DNA of 64,000 bases from Xiphydria camelus (GCA_963678675.1 OY783198.1:19082684-19146683), one strand, 5' to 3'; shown: positions 1-13,266, counted from the stretch's first letter. Numbers and translations: made by a program. Notes: generated from the sequence alone by a model not told the origin.

Positions 1-447
1 AAAAAAAACTTAACAGCGTGTCGAGTATAAGACTTTTAGGTGTCCGTGGCTTGACGGGGTTCGTTTGTTTAATAATTAATTATTTGGCCACGCATTTACA
101 CGATAGTACGCCTTCCGATATCGTTCAGATCTCCAGGAGGAGAACTTTGCTACTACCGTTCAAAAATTGCAAAAAGACGAAAGATCTCATAAAGCCGTAT
201 CAGTTGTATTAAAGCAGATAAGATTCAGCACGGCTCGAATATCCATTCCGTCGTATTCATAAATCATACCAGTATACGCAAATACTCCTAATTTTGATAA
301 AGCTTCACAAGAATTCCCCCGCGAAGTCAACATTTTCAACGAGACAGACTTAATACCACGTCGCAACGATCAGATTGAATTCTCAACGAACCGCGTCATG
401 AAATGAGAAAAAAAGGGATCAAATTAAAAGGATTCCGTCACACTTAC

Positions 448-1000
448 CTTTACGATGCTCCTTCCCGCTCTCGTGCCAAACCTCCGGCTTCTTCCTTCCG
501 GCTGTGCGCGTTCTCACTGCGGACGGGTAACTCGAAAACTTTCGAAAAACGCGAGCCCGCACACCCGACGACTACTACGCCCGTGTAAAACGATACTCGG
601 AGAATTCGCGGGACGACGAGGACGTCCGATCTGTATCGAAATCGTCGATGAACTTTCCGTCGTTCACTTTCTTCCCGTCCTCTTCTTTCTCGCTCGTCGC
701 GATCCCCGCTCTTCTCGCCTCGCCGAAGCAAGCGGCGCGAATTCCCTCTCTCGTCCTCGCTTCTATTTCTTCCCCCCGCTTCTAATTCCTCGTCACCTCC
801 TCCGGCTCCTTTGCTAACTCTTCCTTCGCTACTCTCGCTCCCTTCCGACGAAACTTTACTCTCTTCCTCGGAATATTTCTCGCGGCAATCTTCCTCCGAG
901 ATTCCGACGATCCAACCAGAAAGGCAAAACGATCTGGGTCCTTCCCACGAGGTCCTCTCTGATGGTCCGGGGTTCTTTACCGTTCAGTGTACTACCGGCG
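448..1000 (-). other. possible 5' exon of a gene leaving the left edge
   Basis: On the minus strand an excellent splice donor (AAAG, then GTAAGTGTG) ends at 448. The 500 bases upstream of it, on the minus strand, are CpG-rich and hold no ORF resembling a known protein. This is what a 5' untranslated first exon would look like for a gene continuing left of the window. The upstream limit near 1000 is arbitrary. The overlapping Arg/Ser-rich ORFs on both strands look like products of base composition. The call rests on one splice motif plus composition. Confidence 0.3.
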
Positions 1001-1604
1001 TATGACGTCCTCGCAGCGGTGCGAGTGTGCTTTTATAGGCGCCTGCTTCTCGGCCTGGCCTCTACCCTGTGCTGCGAACCTACGTTATGCCGCGCTGCGT
1101 TGCGTTGCGTTCGCGGTAACCGTGCGTACATCGACGTCGCGATCGACGGGGTGGAACGTCCGCGATCTCGATTGCGTGTCCGATTTCAGGGCCACTGCGC
1201 TCGTTTCGCGAGCAATGCGAGTTCGCCCGTCGAAAGGGTGCGAATTCGGGGATGCGCGGAGGACATCGAAGGTTCGTTCGAGTCACACGTGGGAGGAGGG
1301 ATGACGAACGAACCAACCACTGCGGAAACTCGGGATTCTTCGGTATTCGGATGGATTTTCGCGGCTAACGGTCGAGTCGGGGATGGAACTGCAGTTTTAG
1401 CCGAAAGGATGTCCATCGGATGGTATTCCGCTGCATATGTCAGCGTGTGTCGGGGTAAAATTTTAATCGTGAGCGAGAGACGTTGTATTTCGAAAGGAAA
1501 CAATTTTGCAGCGATGAGATTTTGAAGAAAAATATTAAAATCATCATAGGGTTTATTGGTAGGAATTGATTGATCGGTAGTTTTTTTTTGAGGTACATGG
1601 AAAG

Positions 1605-1846
1605 ACTGATACCAGTGAATTTTATTATATTTACAATAAGAGAGGTACACATAAGGGTTTTCGGATGTTCCTACCGTGCTGGTGAACTATTTTTCCTGAG
1701 AAATTAGTAAACCGTAATGTAAATTATCACTTCTCATTTTCAAAAAAAAAAAAAAAAATTACCGTTACACCTTATTGTAAAATCATCCGAAAACCCTTAT
1801 GTGTACTCCTTTTATTGAAAATGCAATAAAATTGATTGTCATCAGT
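1605..1846. mobile_element. foldback MITE, family 1, copy a
   Basis: Imperfect terminal inverted repeats face each other: a left end with ACATAAGGGTTTTCGG at 1649-1664 and its reverse complement at about 1786-1804, extending outward through an AT-rich stretch (ACTGAT...ATCAGT). A second copy of the same design lies at 47808-48048. There is no ORF. Non-autonomous DNA transposon; family unknown. Confidence 0.7.
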
Positions 1847-1850
1847 ATTT

Positions 1851-3085
1851 CTGTGTATTTAAACAAAATAAAATCCAATTGATATTTTCTCATCCACTCA
1901 CATTTTCGATCTAAAGAAATATTACTTCGATTATAATTCGAAAACCAAAAGAAGATACCTGTCCCTAAAGAGGACCTGAAAAAAAAGATCCAAACGGGAC
2001 CATGATCGTGACCGTGATACGCTATCACGTCACATTTCCAATTGCCTCTCCACTCCATCTAACGTCCGCGTGCGAGACATTCATTCAGCCACTCGGAGTC
2101 TTTATTCACGCGTCTTCAAAGGACTCGTCAGAGTGATATGACCCAGTTCAACCACAGCCGCCTACCAACCCACGGTCTTTCCGCGGGTCACCCCGAACGA
2201 ACGCTTCTAGGAGCAATCTGGCCTCTCCTCCGGACCGCGGCCGATTCATCGACCCTGCAAGGGTACCTTGGTCTTCGTACCTCTTCGAATTATACCTACT
2301 TTGGACACAGTTCCGAATGACGCTCTCGATTCCAGTGGCTGGGTATCAAACGTCATTGACTGTCGCTTATACAGCGTGATCGTTAAGTGACGTTCCATTT
2401 CACTATTTCCAGAACCATTAAAGCAAGTACTTACGTTTATACGCGCTTAGCTTATGGGGGTAAGTTAATCCCGCGAGAGATCACTTTTCTGCTCACTGTT
2501 TGCCCGAGGAACTCATTATTTACACGCGAGCGTTAATTTAATCGGCTTCTAAGTCATTTGGATTTTCACGACAGTTCGCTGCTTCCATTTGTCTAATTCG
2601 CTCGCCACTTCCAACCATTGCATGGTATATCTGGCTATTTAAGTATGTAGGTATCTCACTCAAGAGCGGTCATGTACATACATAGGGCACGAATGCGTGT
2701 CTATCTACATATGTCGTTATCGGAAAATTCTCGTTTGATCAGGAAAGATTAGATTCCATCGCATCGATGCTTTGACGTTGTGCGAATCTCTTCGTTATAT
2801 GACGATCTTTGCGAAAAATGATTACAAACGAGTTAAAAATAAATTTTCCAAATCCGCATTCTAATAGATCTAGTTTAGAAAATGTATTAATTGTTACTTT
2901 ATATCTTGAATAACGTATTTAATTTTGAAAAATGATACTAGGTGTGAAGATCTAAAGGTCAGGTTCACTGGGAAAACTGATTTAAATCATAAAAGTCTCT
3001 TATATCTCCTACTCCTGCAGAGTTCGCGTTAAATCGTACATTTTACACCCAAGAGCCCGTTAAAGTCGATCGCAATGGTAAACTG
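1851..3085. other. no gene seen
   Basis: About 1.2 kb of unremarkable sequence. The only ORFs are short, lack coding bias and do not resemble a known family. No tRNA or long repeat was noticed. Confidence 0.5.
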
Positions 3086-3088
3086 TTA

Positions 3089-3415
3089 GGCTTAACTCAC
3101 ACGGTGCGACTTCACTGCGACAGAACTGACGCACGCTGTCGCAGGAATCGACGACTTTCCTGCGACAGTTTTGTCCCACCGCGTGAGCAGATGCGCGGCA
3201 AACTAACACAACGACAGCGCCACTGTAGATGTCATACAGACAAGCGCGAGGTGCGTGTCGCACTGCTGTCGCAGGGAAGTCGCACCGTGTGAGTGCTTCG
3301 CTGCGTCTCCATGTTGATTTGCCGCGCGTGCGACGTACTCTCGACCGGGTCCGACCGAGTGCGACAGTTTTGTCGCACTGCTGTCGCAGTGAAGTCGCAC
3401 CGTGTGAGTTAAGCC
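3089..3415. mobile_element. PIF/Harbinger-type MITE with TTA target duplication
   Basis: The element starts GGCTTAACTCACACGGTG and ends with the inverted copy. The terminal repeats run about 35 bp and are near perfect. It is flanked on both sides by TTA (3086-3088 and 3416-3418). GG-initial ends with a 3-bp TWA duplication are typical of the PIF/Harbinger superfamily. Inside are further copies of the motif GTCGCACCGTGTGAG and of CTGTCGCAG, giving internal sub-repeats. No transposase is encoded. Confidence 0.75.
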
Positions 3416-3910
3416 TTACTACCCACTGATCGGCACAACTCGAATCCGGCATAGAAATGGCTGCGAACTCGGAAAGTAGCTGGAAAACTCGACGTGTGCC
3501 GTTTCCGCATAGCCGGTCTCTCTCGCGTATCGCACTTGTACTCCGCACGCACCCAGCCATCGATCAAACCGCCCCTCGAGGACGGCGTTAACTCCTCTTC
3601 CTCTTGGCACGCGACCTCGGTCTACAGTTCACATTTGGAAAGCGATACGTGGCTCGGAACGGGTTGAGATCGCTTAATTACCTCAAGAATGCAGTTAAAC
3701 GATGGACTATCCAACCCCTACTCTGCCTGTAATGTAGGTACCTACTTTGGGCAGGTTCCACCTCGTGAGCATTGCAAATGTTGTATCACGTATGTCTAGA
3801 TATATCTGCGTTCATTAAAGAGGGGGGTACCGCACTGTGAATTTGCTTCAACCGTGGGAAGACACTCGTGTACGTTAATTAAACATATTATCTCTGCTTT
3901 GATTTAAATA

Positions 3911-4173
3911 CCCGAGAAAAAATGTTTATATCTAATCATATATGATCATACATACATATATTTGGATATAATCAGATCCGAAATTGTTGACTTTATTCAG
4001 ATCTAAATATACCTATATTATATAATGATATCTGATCACATGTGATTATACGTATATGATTATACAGGTATAATTCTTCATATATAATCAGATAGAGATA
4101 AATTTCGGGTCTGATTATATCCAATTATAATATATGATTATATATGATTATATGTAAACATTTTTTCCCAGAT
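3911..4173. mobile_element. AT-rich foldback element
   Basis: The ends GAGAAAAAATGTTTATAT (left) and its inverted counterpart ending near 4172 define a foldback. The arms continue inward through TAATCATATATGATCATA and through a GGATATAATCAGATCCGA-like segment that reappears inverted at about 4110-4130. Nearly the whole element folds on itself. It is noncoding. Confidence 0.65.
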
Positions 4174-7100
4174 AAGTATGACTATTCAAGAAAATTTAAT
4201 TCCTTCTCTGATAACTTCGAACGCGATTAAATGATATTGCAGAATATTTTTATTTTATTCGCACGACTCATTTCTGGAGAGATTCGAAAATTCTTCGATC
4301 TAATGGACGTTGATTAGGGAGAATTTGAATTAGCAGACAGAAATTATCCCGTGCGATTTAGATAGCGAAGAAACCAACCATAAACTCTCTTTTCCCAGAC
4401 GTCTACACGTGGAACTTCGACGCCCGGTCTATTTTTATCGATACATACATTCCCACGCAGGGATTTCAAATTTCGCAGAAACTCACGTGTATATGGATCG
4501 GATTTACTCGAATACATACGAATCGCGAGATTTCGCCGTCGTCAGAAATGCGACACGCCGACGATTGGAGTCCCCCGTCCGCGCCGAATACACGGAAACG
4601 TCGTTTCACGGGACACTTCACTTTCCAGGGAAGCGCAACCGCTCTTAATTCCTCTCGACGGTTTTTATGGGACTCCAATATCGCAGCAATTAGGACAGCC
4701 GTCGTATCAGATAACCCTAATCCATCTGACTAAGCGTGACGAGCTTATATTACAGGTACGAACGACCTTTGAAAGAGGATGCGTTGCTCGCTTCGAAGCT
4801 CTCTATGAGGATATTACGCCGTTCTCTATTCATAGAAGAAAGAAACCTCGTTGCGCGCGACGTTGTCGATATTACATTTACAGACCGAGTATCGAACTTA
4901 TCGCGAAGGTGTTGCAAGTCTCTTGCATCCGTGCGATACCCCACCGCGTCGCTCTTCATCTATAAGAGTTCCTATTCTTCCGAGAGATCATGCGTGTACC
5001 TACAGTGGGAAGATGCCGTTCTGTATTCTTTCAGGGATATAGAAGGGCATTATCATCGTGTTTTCTTACGCTCGTACACTTATTGCAGTCGCGGAAATGT
5101 TGCGGGGCTACTTTGTGTTATTATACGTGTCGTATATACTCGTCTCTCACTACGCGTGTATACATGTATACTTGCATCGCGTATCACGTCGGACGCGTAT
5201 ACCAGTTCCGTTTCTCTCCATCGAAGAGAGACAGAGATATTTTCTCCGGCAGAGACAATGTCTCTCGGTTTCGGATATAGACTTCGTAAGATAAGAGAGA
5301 GAGAGAGAGAGAAAACCAGGAAGAAGAATTTTCTCCGATAGACGATGCCGCGCGCTGGTTTGACTATAGACTGCGTATACAATGTTATACGTGCATCCGC
5401 GCATTCATTCGGAACCCCATCGAATTGCATCCCTTCGTATTCCTGCGCTTTCCGCTTGACGTAGCTCGCGTTCTCTATTACCTCGAGCCGTGGAAGTTTT
5501 CTCCCGTCTACCCCCGTTATATAGAAATTATCATCGATAATCAGCCTAATTCGATTTTGCCCCCTCGCATCAACGTTCACTTACGAATTCGCTGCGGTCG
5601 CTGATGTAATGCAATAACCGACACTCTTGCATCCGTCGCACACGCACCTGTTTCCACGGCCCGCGCGCGTAAGGGTATACGCGCGTACCATTGCGGATAT
5701 TAATTCGGCGGTTAGCTAAAAGAGAATTCCGGTTGAATTTCTGAATGATGTAATATGTGGTAATTGCATTCCACGTGAGTTACCGGTGATATTATAAAAT
5801 CGCGACAATTTCCAGCGGAAATGACTCGATGCTCGCGTTAATCTTTGCGATCTTTTACAGTCGTATAAATTCTACTATCGTCGCATCGTATACATACAAT
5901 ACATCTCGACGTGAGGTAACCGGGTCTGCTCTATTATTGGGGATGTAATCGTGATATATTATTACCGTCGTCTGGCAGCTTACAGCGGGCGCTATACGTA
6001 TCACGTGTCTATCAACAAAATCGATATATTCGTACGCACATCTCCCCGCACACTCGCGATAACGCGACTTAACCGAGCGCGGATATACAATTATTGCACG
6101 TTTACGCGTCGTTGTGCAATATTACGTCAAGTCGAGCGACTCTTTTTTTTTAAACGCTTCGAGCACGACGGCTAGAATTACAAGGTGGACGGACGGGAGA
6201 GGCGAGCGATTGGCCAGCTCGAAAATTTGGCGCGGTTCGCGCGACGTAAAAGTGGCCGAGTAATTTTGCAAATTGTTGCTTCCCGTGTGTGAGTGGCGTC
6301 GGAAAAAATTGGTTCCCTGCAAACGGTCAAGCTTTGGAGCTTTTTCGCAGAATTTCGGTCGGCGTTTCCGATGGAGCGAACTACATATGTATATGTGGAC
6401 AAACTCGGCCGCGAGTCGCGAATTAATTCTTCGTGGCAATTTTCGCGAGTTCCTCGACAATTCGCTGCCGCTACTTCGCTTCGCCTTCCGATCGTGTTTG
6501 CGCGCGTAAACCACCCTCTAACCGTATTCGAGACAATTCCACTCGAGCGCTATTACCGCGATCTTCAACGCGTCCGTGCAGGGATGACAACGAAGCGTGA
6601 GAAGAAAAGGAAGAGGGTATTAAACATTTTGTGATTCCCAGAGACACTCGTTAATTCGGATTTTTAATAAACCGAAAATACGAACGAGACACTCGCGATT
6701 ACCATCGAGTAATCAAGGGCTAACGCGAGCGGGAGTCGTTTCCCCGTTTTGGAACGTTTGCCGGATAAGAACGGCGAGACTCGTGAGCCTGGTATTGAGG
6801 GGGGTGGGATGCGCGATTTTTTCCTCCGCTAATTCGTCTGACCGTTTGCACTCGTCATTCCGGGTCGTCAAATTCTACGACGACTCGTGAAGGAGAAAGC
6901 TCTCGCGTCCTGACGTCACCGAAACGGCCGCGAGACGGTAAATAGTGCGTAAATTAAACCGGTCAATTCGACATTCATTCCCGTCGTTCGCCACCCCTGT
7001 ATACTCGGTATTTCGTCCTCGCTGTACGGAACCTGTCGTTCGCGTATAATCAGTGTTCCCGGAGTTCGCGTTTGCAGAATTAGGAACCCCTCCACCTATC

Positions 7101-8527
7101 GGAGATATTGGATCCACCTACTCTTCGCGTAAGAGGCTAACGAGTGTGAGCAAACCACTCTGAGCTAGCCCCTGAGTTAGCCGACGTTTCGGTTATGTCG
7201 ACAAGCAGAGCGAACGCGACGTTTCGGTCGAACACCCCCCATATGCTTTACTCGCTCCCCCGGGGAATTTGCACCCCACCCCGAGATAGCCTCTTTATTT
7301 TGTTTCCACGCGACCCATTCGACTCGAGACATCGAATAGAAGCCTTTACCCGACTTTCGTCGCGCGAGCGTGGGGAATATACGAATCCGAATAGAACGGC
7401 GCTCGAGCTCTCTCGCAAAGTTGTTAAGCTTGATCCGAAAATCTCCAGATTCGTCGGCATGCGTGACGTCGATCGAACGAAGGAGGTTTCTGCGTTTCAG
7501 GATTATTTGACGACGTGCGAAATCGTTGGCCCGAAAATATAATAAATGAATTCTCGTATCGTTACATAAATAATTGACGAGGGAAGGGGCGAGTCGATGG
7601 ATTTGGCTTCTGCGGCATTCATTTTGCATTTACTCATCATTCTGCGTGTGAAATAATTCAAAGGGAAGATCGAGCAAATGTCACCGTTCTGAGAGATGTA
7701 AAGGCGTGAAACATTTTTATTCGTTTTATAATTCTTTATAGACGCGCCTCGTTTTTGAACCAGTGACTAGTTCTTGCTTTTAAATTCTGAGACTTGTACT
7801 TTCGTGTTTTAAGTCGATTATCGCCGTTCAATCAAACATGCATCGCGTCTTTAGCGACATTTTCAAAAATTCCCTCGTTATATCCCTTTCGAGTGAATGG
7901 TCGTTCGCACGTGCGGTTCTATATTGAATTCCATTCATATCCCACTCGCCGATCGATCGAACCCACATAGGTATATTTTGAAAGTGGTAAATTGATAATC
8001 GATAATTGATAATATACAACGTGCCTTATCCTCCGCGCAAGCAAGCAGGCGAGTGAGCGTTGCAGAAACGTCACTTCCGCCCTGCCGATCGAAGGAATCG
8101 ACTGCAGACGTAGTTTAGATACCAGCCAATATTTCTCCTACTCGACCAGTTGCCACGCTTTTTGATCCGAACCGCTCTGCTACCGAATTCGCCTCGACGT
8201 CACCATCGGCGTCTGGCACGGACGTTCCGGCGTGACTCAAACTCGATAAAACGAGTGTTCGAAGTAATTCGAAACGGGTCCGAACTGCAGGATCGAAGCG
8301 AGGGAACGATCGATCTATCGGATCTCGAGCCGAAACGAACGACAGTGCGGCCCTTCGATGCATCCGATCCGCCCGTCAGTCATACTGAAACGCGAAGAAC
8401 GCGCCCCCTGCTCACCTTCGTCCTATGAATTTATTCATCGGCGAGTGTCTCTCTCCTATCGCGTCAATTACTCACTCGACTCTTACTACCTGTCGTCGTA
8501 TCGACGGAATTCATATCTCAATACATG
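4174..8527. other. no gene seen
   Basis: More than 4 kb in which overlapping ORFs on both strands (longest 201 codons at 4736-5341) have no recognisable domain and conflict with one another. A short (GA)n run lies at 5296-5312. Likely intergenic or intronic. Confidence 0.5.
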
Positions 8528-8529
8528 TA

Positions 8530-8613
8530 CTGCTCGATAAAATAAAATTAAGGGAACGCTTTCTTCCCCTCCTTCCCTCAAAGCGTTCCCACCGTGTTTT
8601 TTTTATCGAGCAG
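8530..8613. mobile_element. 84-bp TA-flanked hairpin (micro-MITE)
   Basis: Very compact inverted repeat. It begins CTGCTCGATAAAA and contains AAGGGAACGCTTT, a short C/T-rich loop, the inverted AAAGCGTTCCC, and ends TTTTATCGAGCAG. TA lies immediately outside both ends (8528-8529 and 8614-8615), as expected for a Tc1/mariner-type insertion. The folded RNA would be of pre-miRNA size. Confidence 0.6.
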
Positions 8614-8615
8614 TA

Positions 8616-10589
8616 TACATATATTGACGTGTTTACGGAGGATCGCCTGAAGTAAAAAATAATATTTGACAAAAGACTTGGAACCGCGTCGGATAATAAT
8701 TAGAAGAACTCGGAGGGGAAGATTTATTATAAGAATTTTTCATGAAATTTTGCTTGTACGTCTACGTGAAAAAACCATCGTAATTTATTTTTCAGTAGAT
8801 ATACGCGTGTGTACTCTCTTAAGCTCGCTGAATGGTATCCGCAAATATAAGCCCGCGATCGATGGTAAATCATTTTTAAAAAGTTCATCACACGTGAGGT
8901 AAAAACTGGGTAAATCGATAGCTCAAAAGCCTCCTCTCGTAAATTCGGTTTTAAGAAATAGCCCGGCTGCCTCCCCCCAATGACCGCTTAATTTATGTAT
9001 TATAGATCGCGTTCGCGATGAGCGGATCTGTATTCCATAGGCCTTCGGTATACAACCGGTTCAAACATCCGCATTAGATCCGCTTTGCTATGTTGAATCT
9101 CGTCGGCTTATCGAGCCATTTGTATACGCACAGCCTCGCGTTATGACTTACATTATTAACAAGAGCGATTCGCAGCGAGTGAGCGTCACGAACGCTCGTT
9201 GTACGCCTCCCTAACGACACTGCACGAAATTACGGTTGCTCGAACTCTACACACTCGCTCGTACGGATGCTTCAGCGTGTGTTCGTGCGTGTACACGTGT
9301 TATGTATTCGTTGGAGGTGGGCGAGAAAACGATGATTTGAGGATCCGGCGCGCGTGGGAGCTTCATACTGACTGGGTGTGATAAATGTTGAGTCGAGAAG
9401 AGAGAGAGAGAGAGAGGGAGAGAGGCCTATCCTCCCCTCAACACCCACGAAGAGAGAGAGGAAAGAGTATAATTTCTATTCAGTGAGAGCAAAGTCTTTT
9501 TTAAGACACTTCTTTACGTCACTGCAGGTACTTAATTATCGAAGAATAGCCGAGAAGAATTTCGCGTGGTCCTTATTGGAAGTGATAACATTTGTTTCTT
9601 ACACATATTCTTCTTACGTATGTTAAAAATTGGAAACAACAAGAGCTCAACTGTTTCGTCGGAAAGATTTTGATTGCAGGATTTATTTTAAAGATCATCA
9701 CAGGTGTCGACTCATGTGAGACATCCTTCCTCGCGAATTGGCATTACGCAATTTACGAACGGCCTCACAATAGCTCCATCGAATTTCTCGGAAGTTCACT
9801 CGCGAACAAATTTAATCGTTGATCTGATTGAGCGATTACGTAACGCGTGCGACGTTCAACTTATTATGCGCGAATTTATCAAAATTTAAAAAGCATCGCG
9901 ATGGTCTTGCTCGGCGAGAAAAAATGTGTTCGAAAAATGCCCCGGAATCCCGATTAGAAGAGCTTAAGCCCCCTAATCGCAAAGTCGAGACCGGAGAGGA
10001 CTGCTTAAAATGCAGGGATTTAAAATTCGGATTTGTGTGCGGGGAACTTCGAAGTCGGGCGATTTGTCTTACAATTAACATTTCATGGCGTTAATCCGCA
10101 CCCGCCCTTTCGACCCCTTATCGATTTTTTCTGATTTGCACGCAGTACGTGCAGGAGGAAACGTTGTCACGTTTAATTTTGATTTTCTCTCCTTGAATTA
10201 CATTTTTTATCAGCAACGTAATCCATGGTAATTATAAGATCCTTTTTTCATGTCGTTCAAAAATGTTATGACGTGCCGAAGAACGAACGATTCTATGTAG
10301 CAAAGAAAGGTGCGGAGTACCTTCCCTCGAACTTAAATATTCATGAGAATTAAAATACATTTCTACAATATTCATGGAAATTCAAGCCGAGATTGAACTG
10401 TCCCTTTATATTTATTTCGTCGCACGCGATGTCTACGTAAATGCGAAATTCTAATATACAGACTACGAGATTGCTCTCTTTCTCTACTTTGCGAGAGGAG
10501 ATCTACTAAGCGAGATAAAAAGAATCGCAGTAGTCGTCCATCTGACGATTCCTTCGATTCGTTTAATTGCAACCCCGGGGCTTGACGCA

Positions 10590-10628
<39 letters not shown>

Positions 10629-11644
10629 CCTACTACATACTTAATTGGTCGCCTTTTCAACTTGCTAATGACAAGGCAGATTATTGGATAAGATATAAGT
10701 ACACCTGCTGATGAAAAAAGAGGGTACGCTCCAGTATCCTAGTAATCCGTATTTCCTTTAGTTGGTCTAATCAACTTTCGTATCACTCACACATTTACCC
10801 TATTGAAACTACTCTTCATCTCTAACGTAGAATTTATAATGTATTCTTCCTCTTTTCAAGGATATCCTCAAGTTATAAGAACAAAAACTGCAGTATAGAA
10901 TGCGCAACAATTTTCGTATCCTATTTTGTACATTGCGCTTGTCCCCAATCGTTATTTTACCTTCATTAAATCAGTCATCCTTTTACTATACGGTATACTC
11001 GTACATGTAATTTTTGACTCTGCTGCTTCGTTATTTCTAACTGACGTAGGTGTAAGTGGATATATTCGGGATCGTTATTCAAATGTGTCTTTCGCGTCGT
11101 TGACCTACTCGTTCTAATTTACGTAATTCCTACGTTACGATGCTTCTACTGTGAAGTACTGATACAAACAAGTGCTTTTCCAGACTTTCGATGTTAAAAA
11201 GAAACGTTTTCGAATTCGGAAAAACGACGAAGCCACTTTAATATAAATTTATAATTTTATTAGTTCTATTTAAAGAGTGTTACTAATTTACTTAACGCGG
11301 CGTTTTCTGCAAAATTAGAGGAAATTATTCATTTTGAATTGTAACCTGTAGTTATAGCAATGTTCGAATGACCGCGTAAGACGGGTCAACAGTCAACAGG
11401 TGCTCAAAGCTTGCCGAAAAGCAGCTAACCTTGTAACGCCATCCGTAGGATATTTTCTCCTTTAGCACTTGTCAGATATTAACAAAAGTTAAGAAAAGTA
11501 CTGAAAAGAGCTTTTCCCACGTTTCTTCTCTATCGCTCCTGTGTCGGTAGCATCGCTTTTTTTCACTGCTTTTTCATCCGCTCCATTTATCGCATACGAT
11601 AAGAGAATTTCTTTATCTTGCATCGATGAGTAAAATTTTTGATA
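8616..11644. other. no gene seen; microsatellites
   Basis: No convincing ORF. It contains a (GA)n tract at about 9398-9424 and a (TA)n tract at 10595-10621. The sequence becomes AT-rich toward the Dtwd1 promoter side. Confidence 0.5.
10595..10621. repeat. (TA)n microsatellite
   Basis: About 13 uninterrupted TA units followed by TGTATATA. Confidence 0.9.
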
Positions 11645-11646
11645 TA

Positions 11647-12021
11647 CCGTATGTATCATGCCAAATTAAACAAGCAGATATACCGACATTGCCGAAACTT
11701 TACCGACGGTCAAGAATTTTATAGTTAGAGTTGGCTTGAGAAGAGTGCGCTGTGTGTGCTGCGTGAGAGCGAAAAGTGTCAAACGTCTGATTTCCCGATA
11801 GCTGTTGATTCAAGAGATCGAAGTGTTTCGTGTATTATTCAATACTTCGATTTTCCGAATTGACAGCTATCGGGAAATCAGACGTTTGACACTTTTCGCT
11901 CTCACGCAGCACACACAGCGCACTCTTCTCAAGCCAACTCTAACTATAAAATTCTTGACCGTCGGTAAAGTTTCGGCAATGTCGGTATATCTGCTTGTTT
12001 AATTTGGCATGATACATACGG
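11647..12021. mobile_element. TA-flanked hairpin MITE upstream of Dtwd1
   Basis: Two arms (11645-11805 and 11863-12023, 161 bases each including the flanking TA) look essentially perfect inverted copies around a 57-base loop that holds a smaller hairpin (ATCGAAGT...ACTTCGAT). The ends read CCGTATGTATCATGCC and its inverse, with TA on each side, as for Tc1/mariner elements. The same terminal CCGTATGT next to TA occurs in the elements at 25801 and 45054. The right end stops about 115 bases before the Dtwd1 start codon, so the promoter or 5' UTR probably lies in or beside the element. Confidence 0.85.
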
Positions 12022-12137
12022 TACGAACGCAGTTCCTTGCGTAGATGTCGCACAATTTGATATTGTTTACGGAAGCATTTTTTCGGAGGTCGGGTCAGGA
12101 CTACCTATTTCGACTAGTTGATCATTTTTTAAATAAA

Positions 12138-13266
12138 ATGGCTGACTCTAGTGCGGAGCACGTTGATCTGACAGGTCGGAAAGAACTGTCAGATTTAGAG
12201 GTCAAACAAAAGATTATCGACAGACACCCTTTTCGCAATCTGAGGATAAATGACGCCCGGGTGCTAGACACTATCGAGGGTAGAGAAATTTGTGAAAATT
12301 GCTACAAATCACGAAAGTTTTTTTGCTACACTTGTTGTACACCTGTTATTGATCGAAAATATATCCCGAAAGTCAAGGTACGGTGGCTGAACGTATCATT
12401 AATGTCTACTATTTTTTTTTACAATTAAATATGCATTTTATTATTTGTAATAAATGCAATCTTCATTTTTTAAGCTGCCAATAAAAATTGACATTATTAA
12501 GCACGAGCGAGAGATCGACGGTAAAAGTACTGCGATTCACGCTGCAGTGCTCGCACCGGAGGATGTAAAAATCTATACATATCCAGATTTTCCTGATATA
12601 CCGCCAAATGAGAATGTACGGAAAAAAACTACAAATATTTCTACACGTCCGATGAATTGATACTTATATGTCAAAAATTGAATATCTTTGTTTTCCAGGT
12701 TGTGCTCATTTTTCCCAGTAAGGCAGCGACAAATGTAGACGCCCTCTTTGCGAAAGAAATCAGAAGAGATGACGAGATGCTCGTCGAGAGAGCGAGAAAT
12801 CAATTTCCCATATCGAGAGCCATTTTCATCGACAGCACTTGGAATCAAACGAAATCTATTTATAAGGATCGTAGATTGCGCGGTCGGTTTTTTTAGCCCA
12901 GAGCATAATTCAATCTACCAGACCTCGTCGTTAAAGGAACACTTTAATTTTTCAGATTTACGATGCGTCATCTTGAAGTCGCGAATATCTCAATTTTGGC
13001 GGCATCAGAAAAAAAGTCCACGTTGGTACTTGTCCACGATAGAAGCCATTCATCAGTTCTTAGTTGAATTGCACACGAGTACCTTCGGTGAGATAGAAGA
13101 CTATGCCGAAAGTCCAGGAGAAATTGACGCGTCCGTTACAGATCTTAGGCGGGAGTATTGCGGCCAGTACGATAATCTTTTGTATTTTTTCAAATACATG
13201 TACGAGAAGATACACACTATCTATGATCACGACAAATTATGGGCTTACAAGAGACCACTGATCTAG
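12138..13266 (+). CDS. Dtwd1: tRNA-uridine aminocarboxypropyltransferase 1 (DTWD1)
   Basis: Four coding exons: 12138-12377, 12475-12615, 12699-12882 and 12956-13266. All introns are GT-AG and under 100 bases, and the join is in frame for 291 aa (human protein about 304). Members of this family transfer the aminocarboxypropyl group of S-adenosylmethionine to U20 in the tRNA D-loop, giving acp3U. Visible features are a four-cysteine zinc-type motif (C52, C55, C63, C66), the signature DSTWNQ at residues 172-177 that names the DTW family, and a C-terminal FWRHQ...[10 protein letters not shown] block followed by GQYDNLL, all typical of DTWD1. The start at 12138 has a good context (AAAATGG). An in-frame ATG at 12045 would add 31 residues with no family resemblance and is taken as 5' UTR. 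The donor after 12882 (GCG, then GTCGGT) is weak but gives an ungapped match to the family. A poly(A) signal follows at once. Confidence 0.93.

Noticed and set aside
4736..5341. 201-codon forward ORF
   Set aside because: Arg/Ser/Tyr-rich, overlapped by ORFs in other frames and the opposite strand, crosses a GA run, no domain or splice context.
12045..12137. Upstream in-frame ATG of Dtwd1
   Set aside because: Would add 31 residues without family resemblance; the ATG at 12138 has a better context and directly precedes the conserved part.
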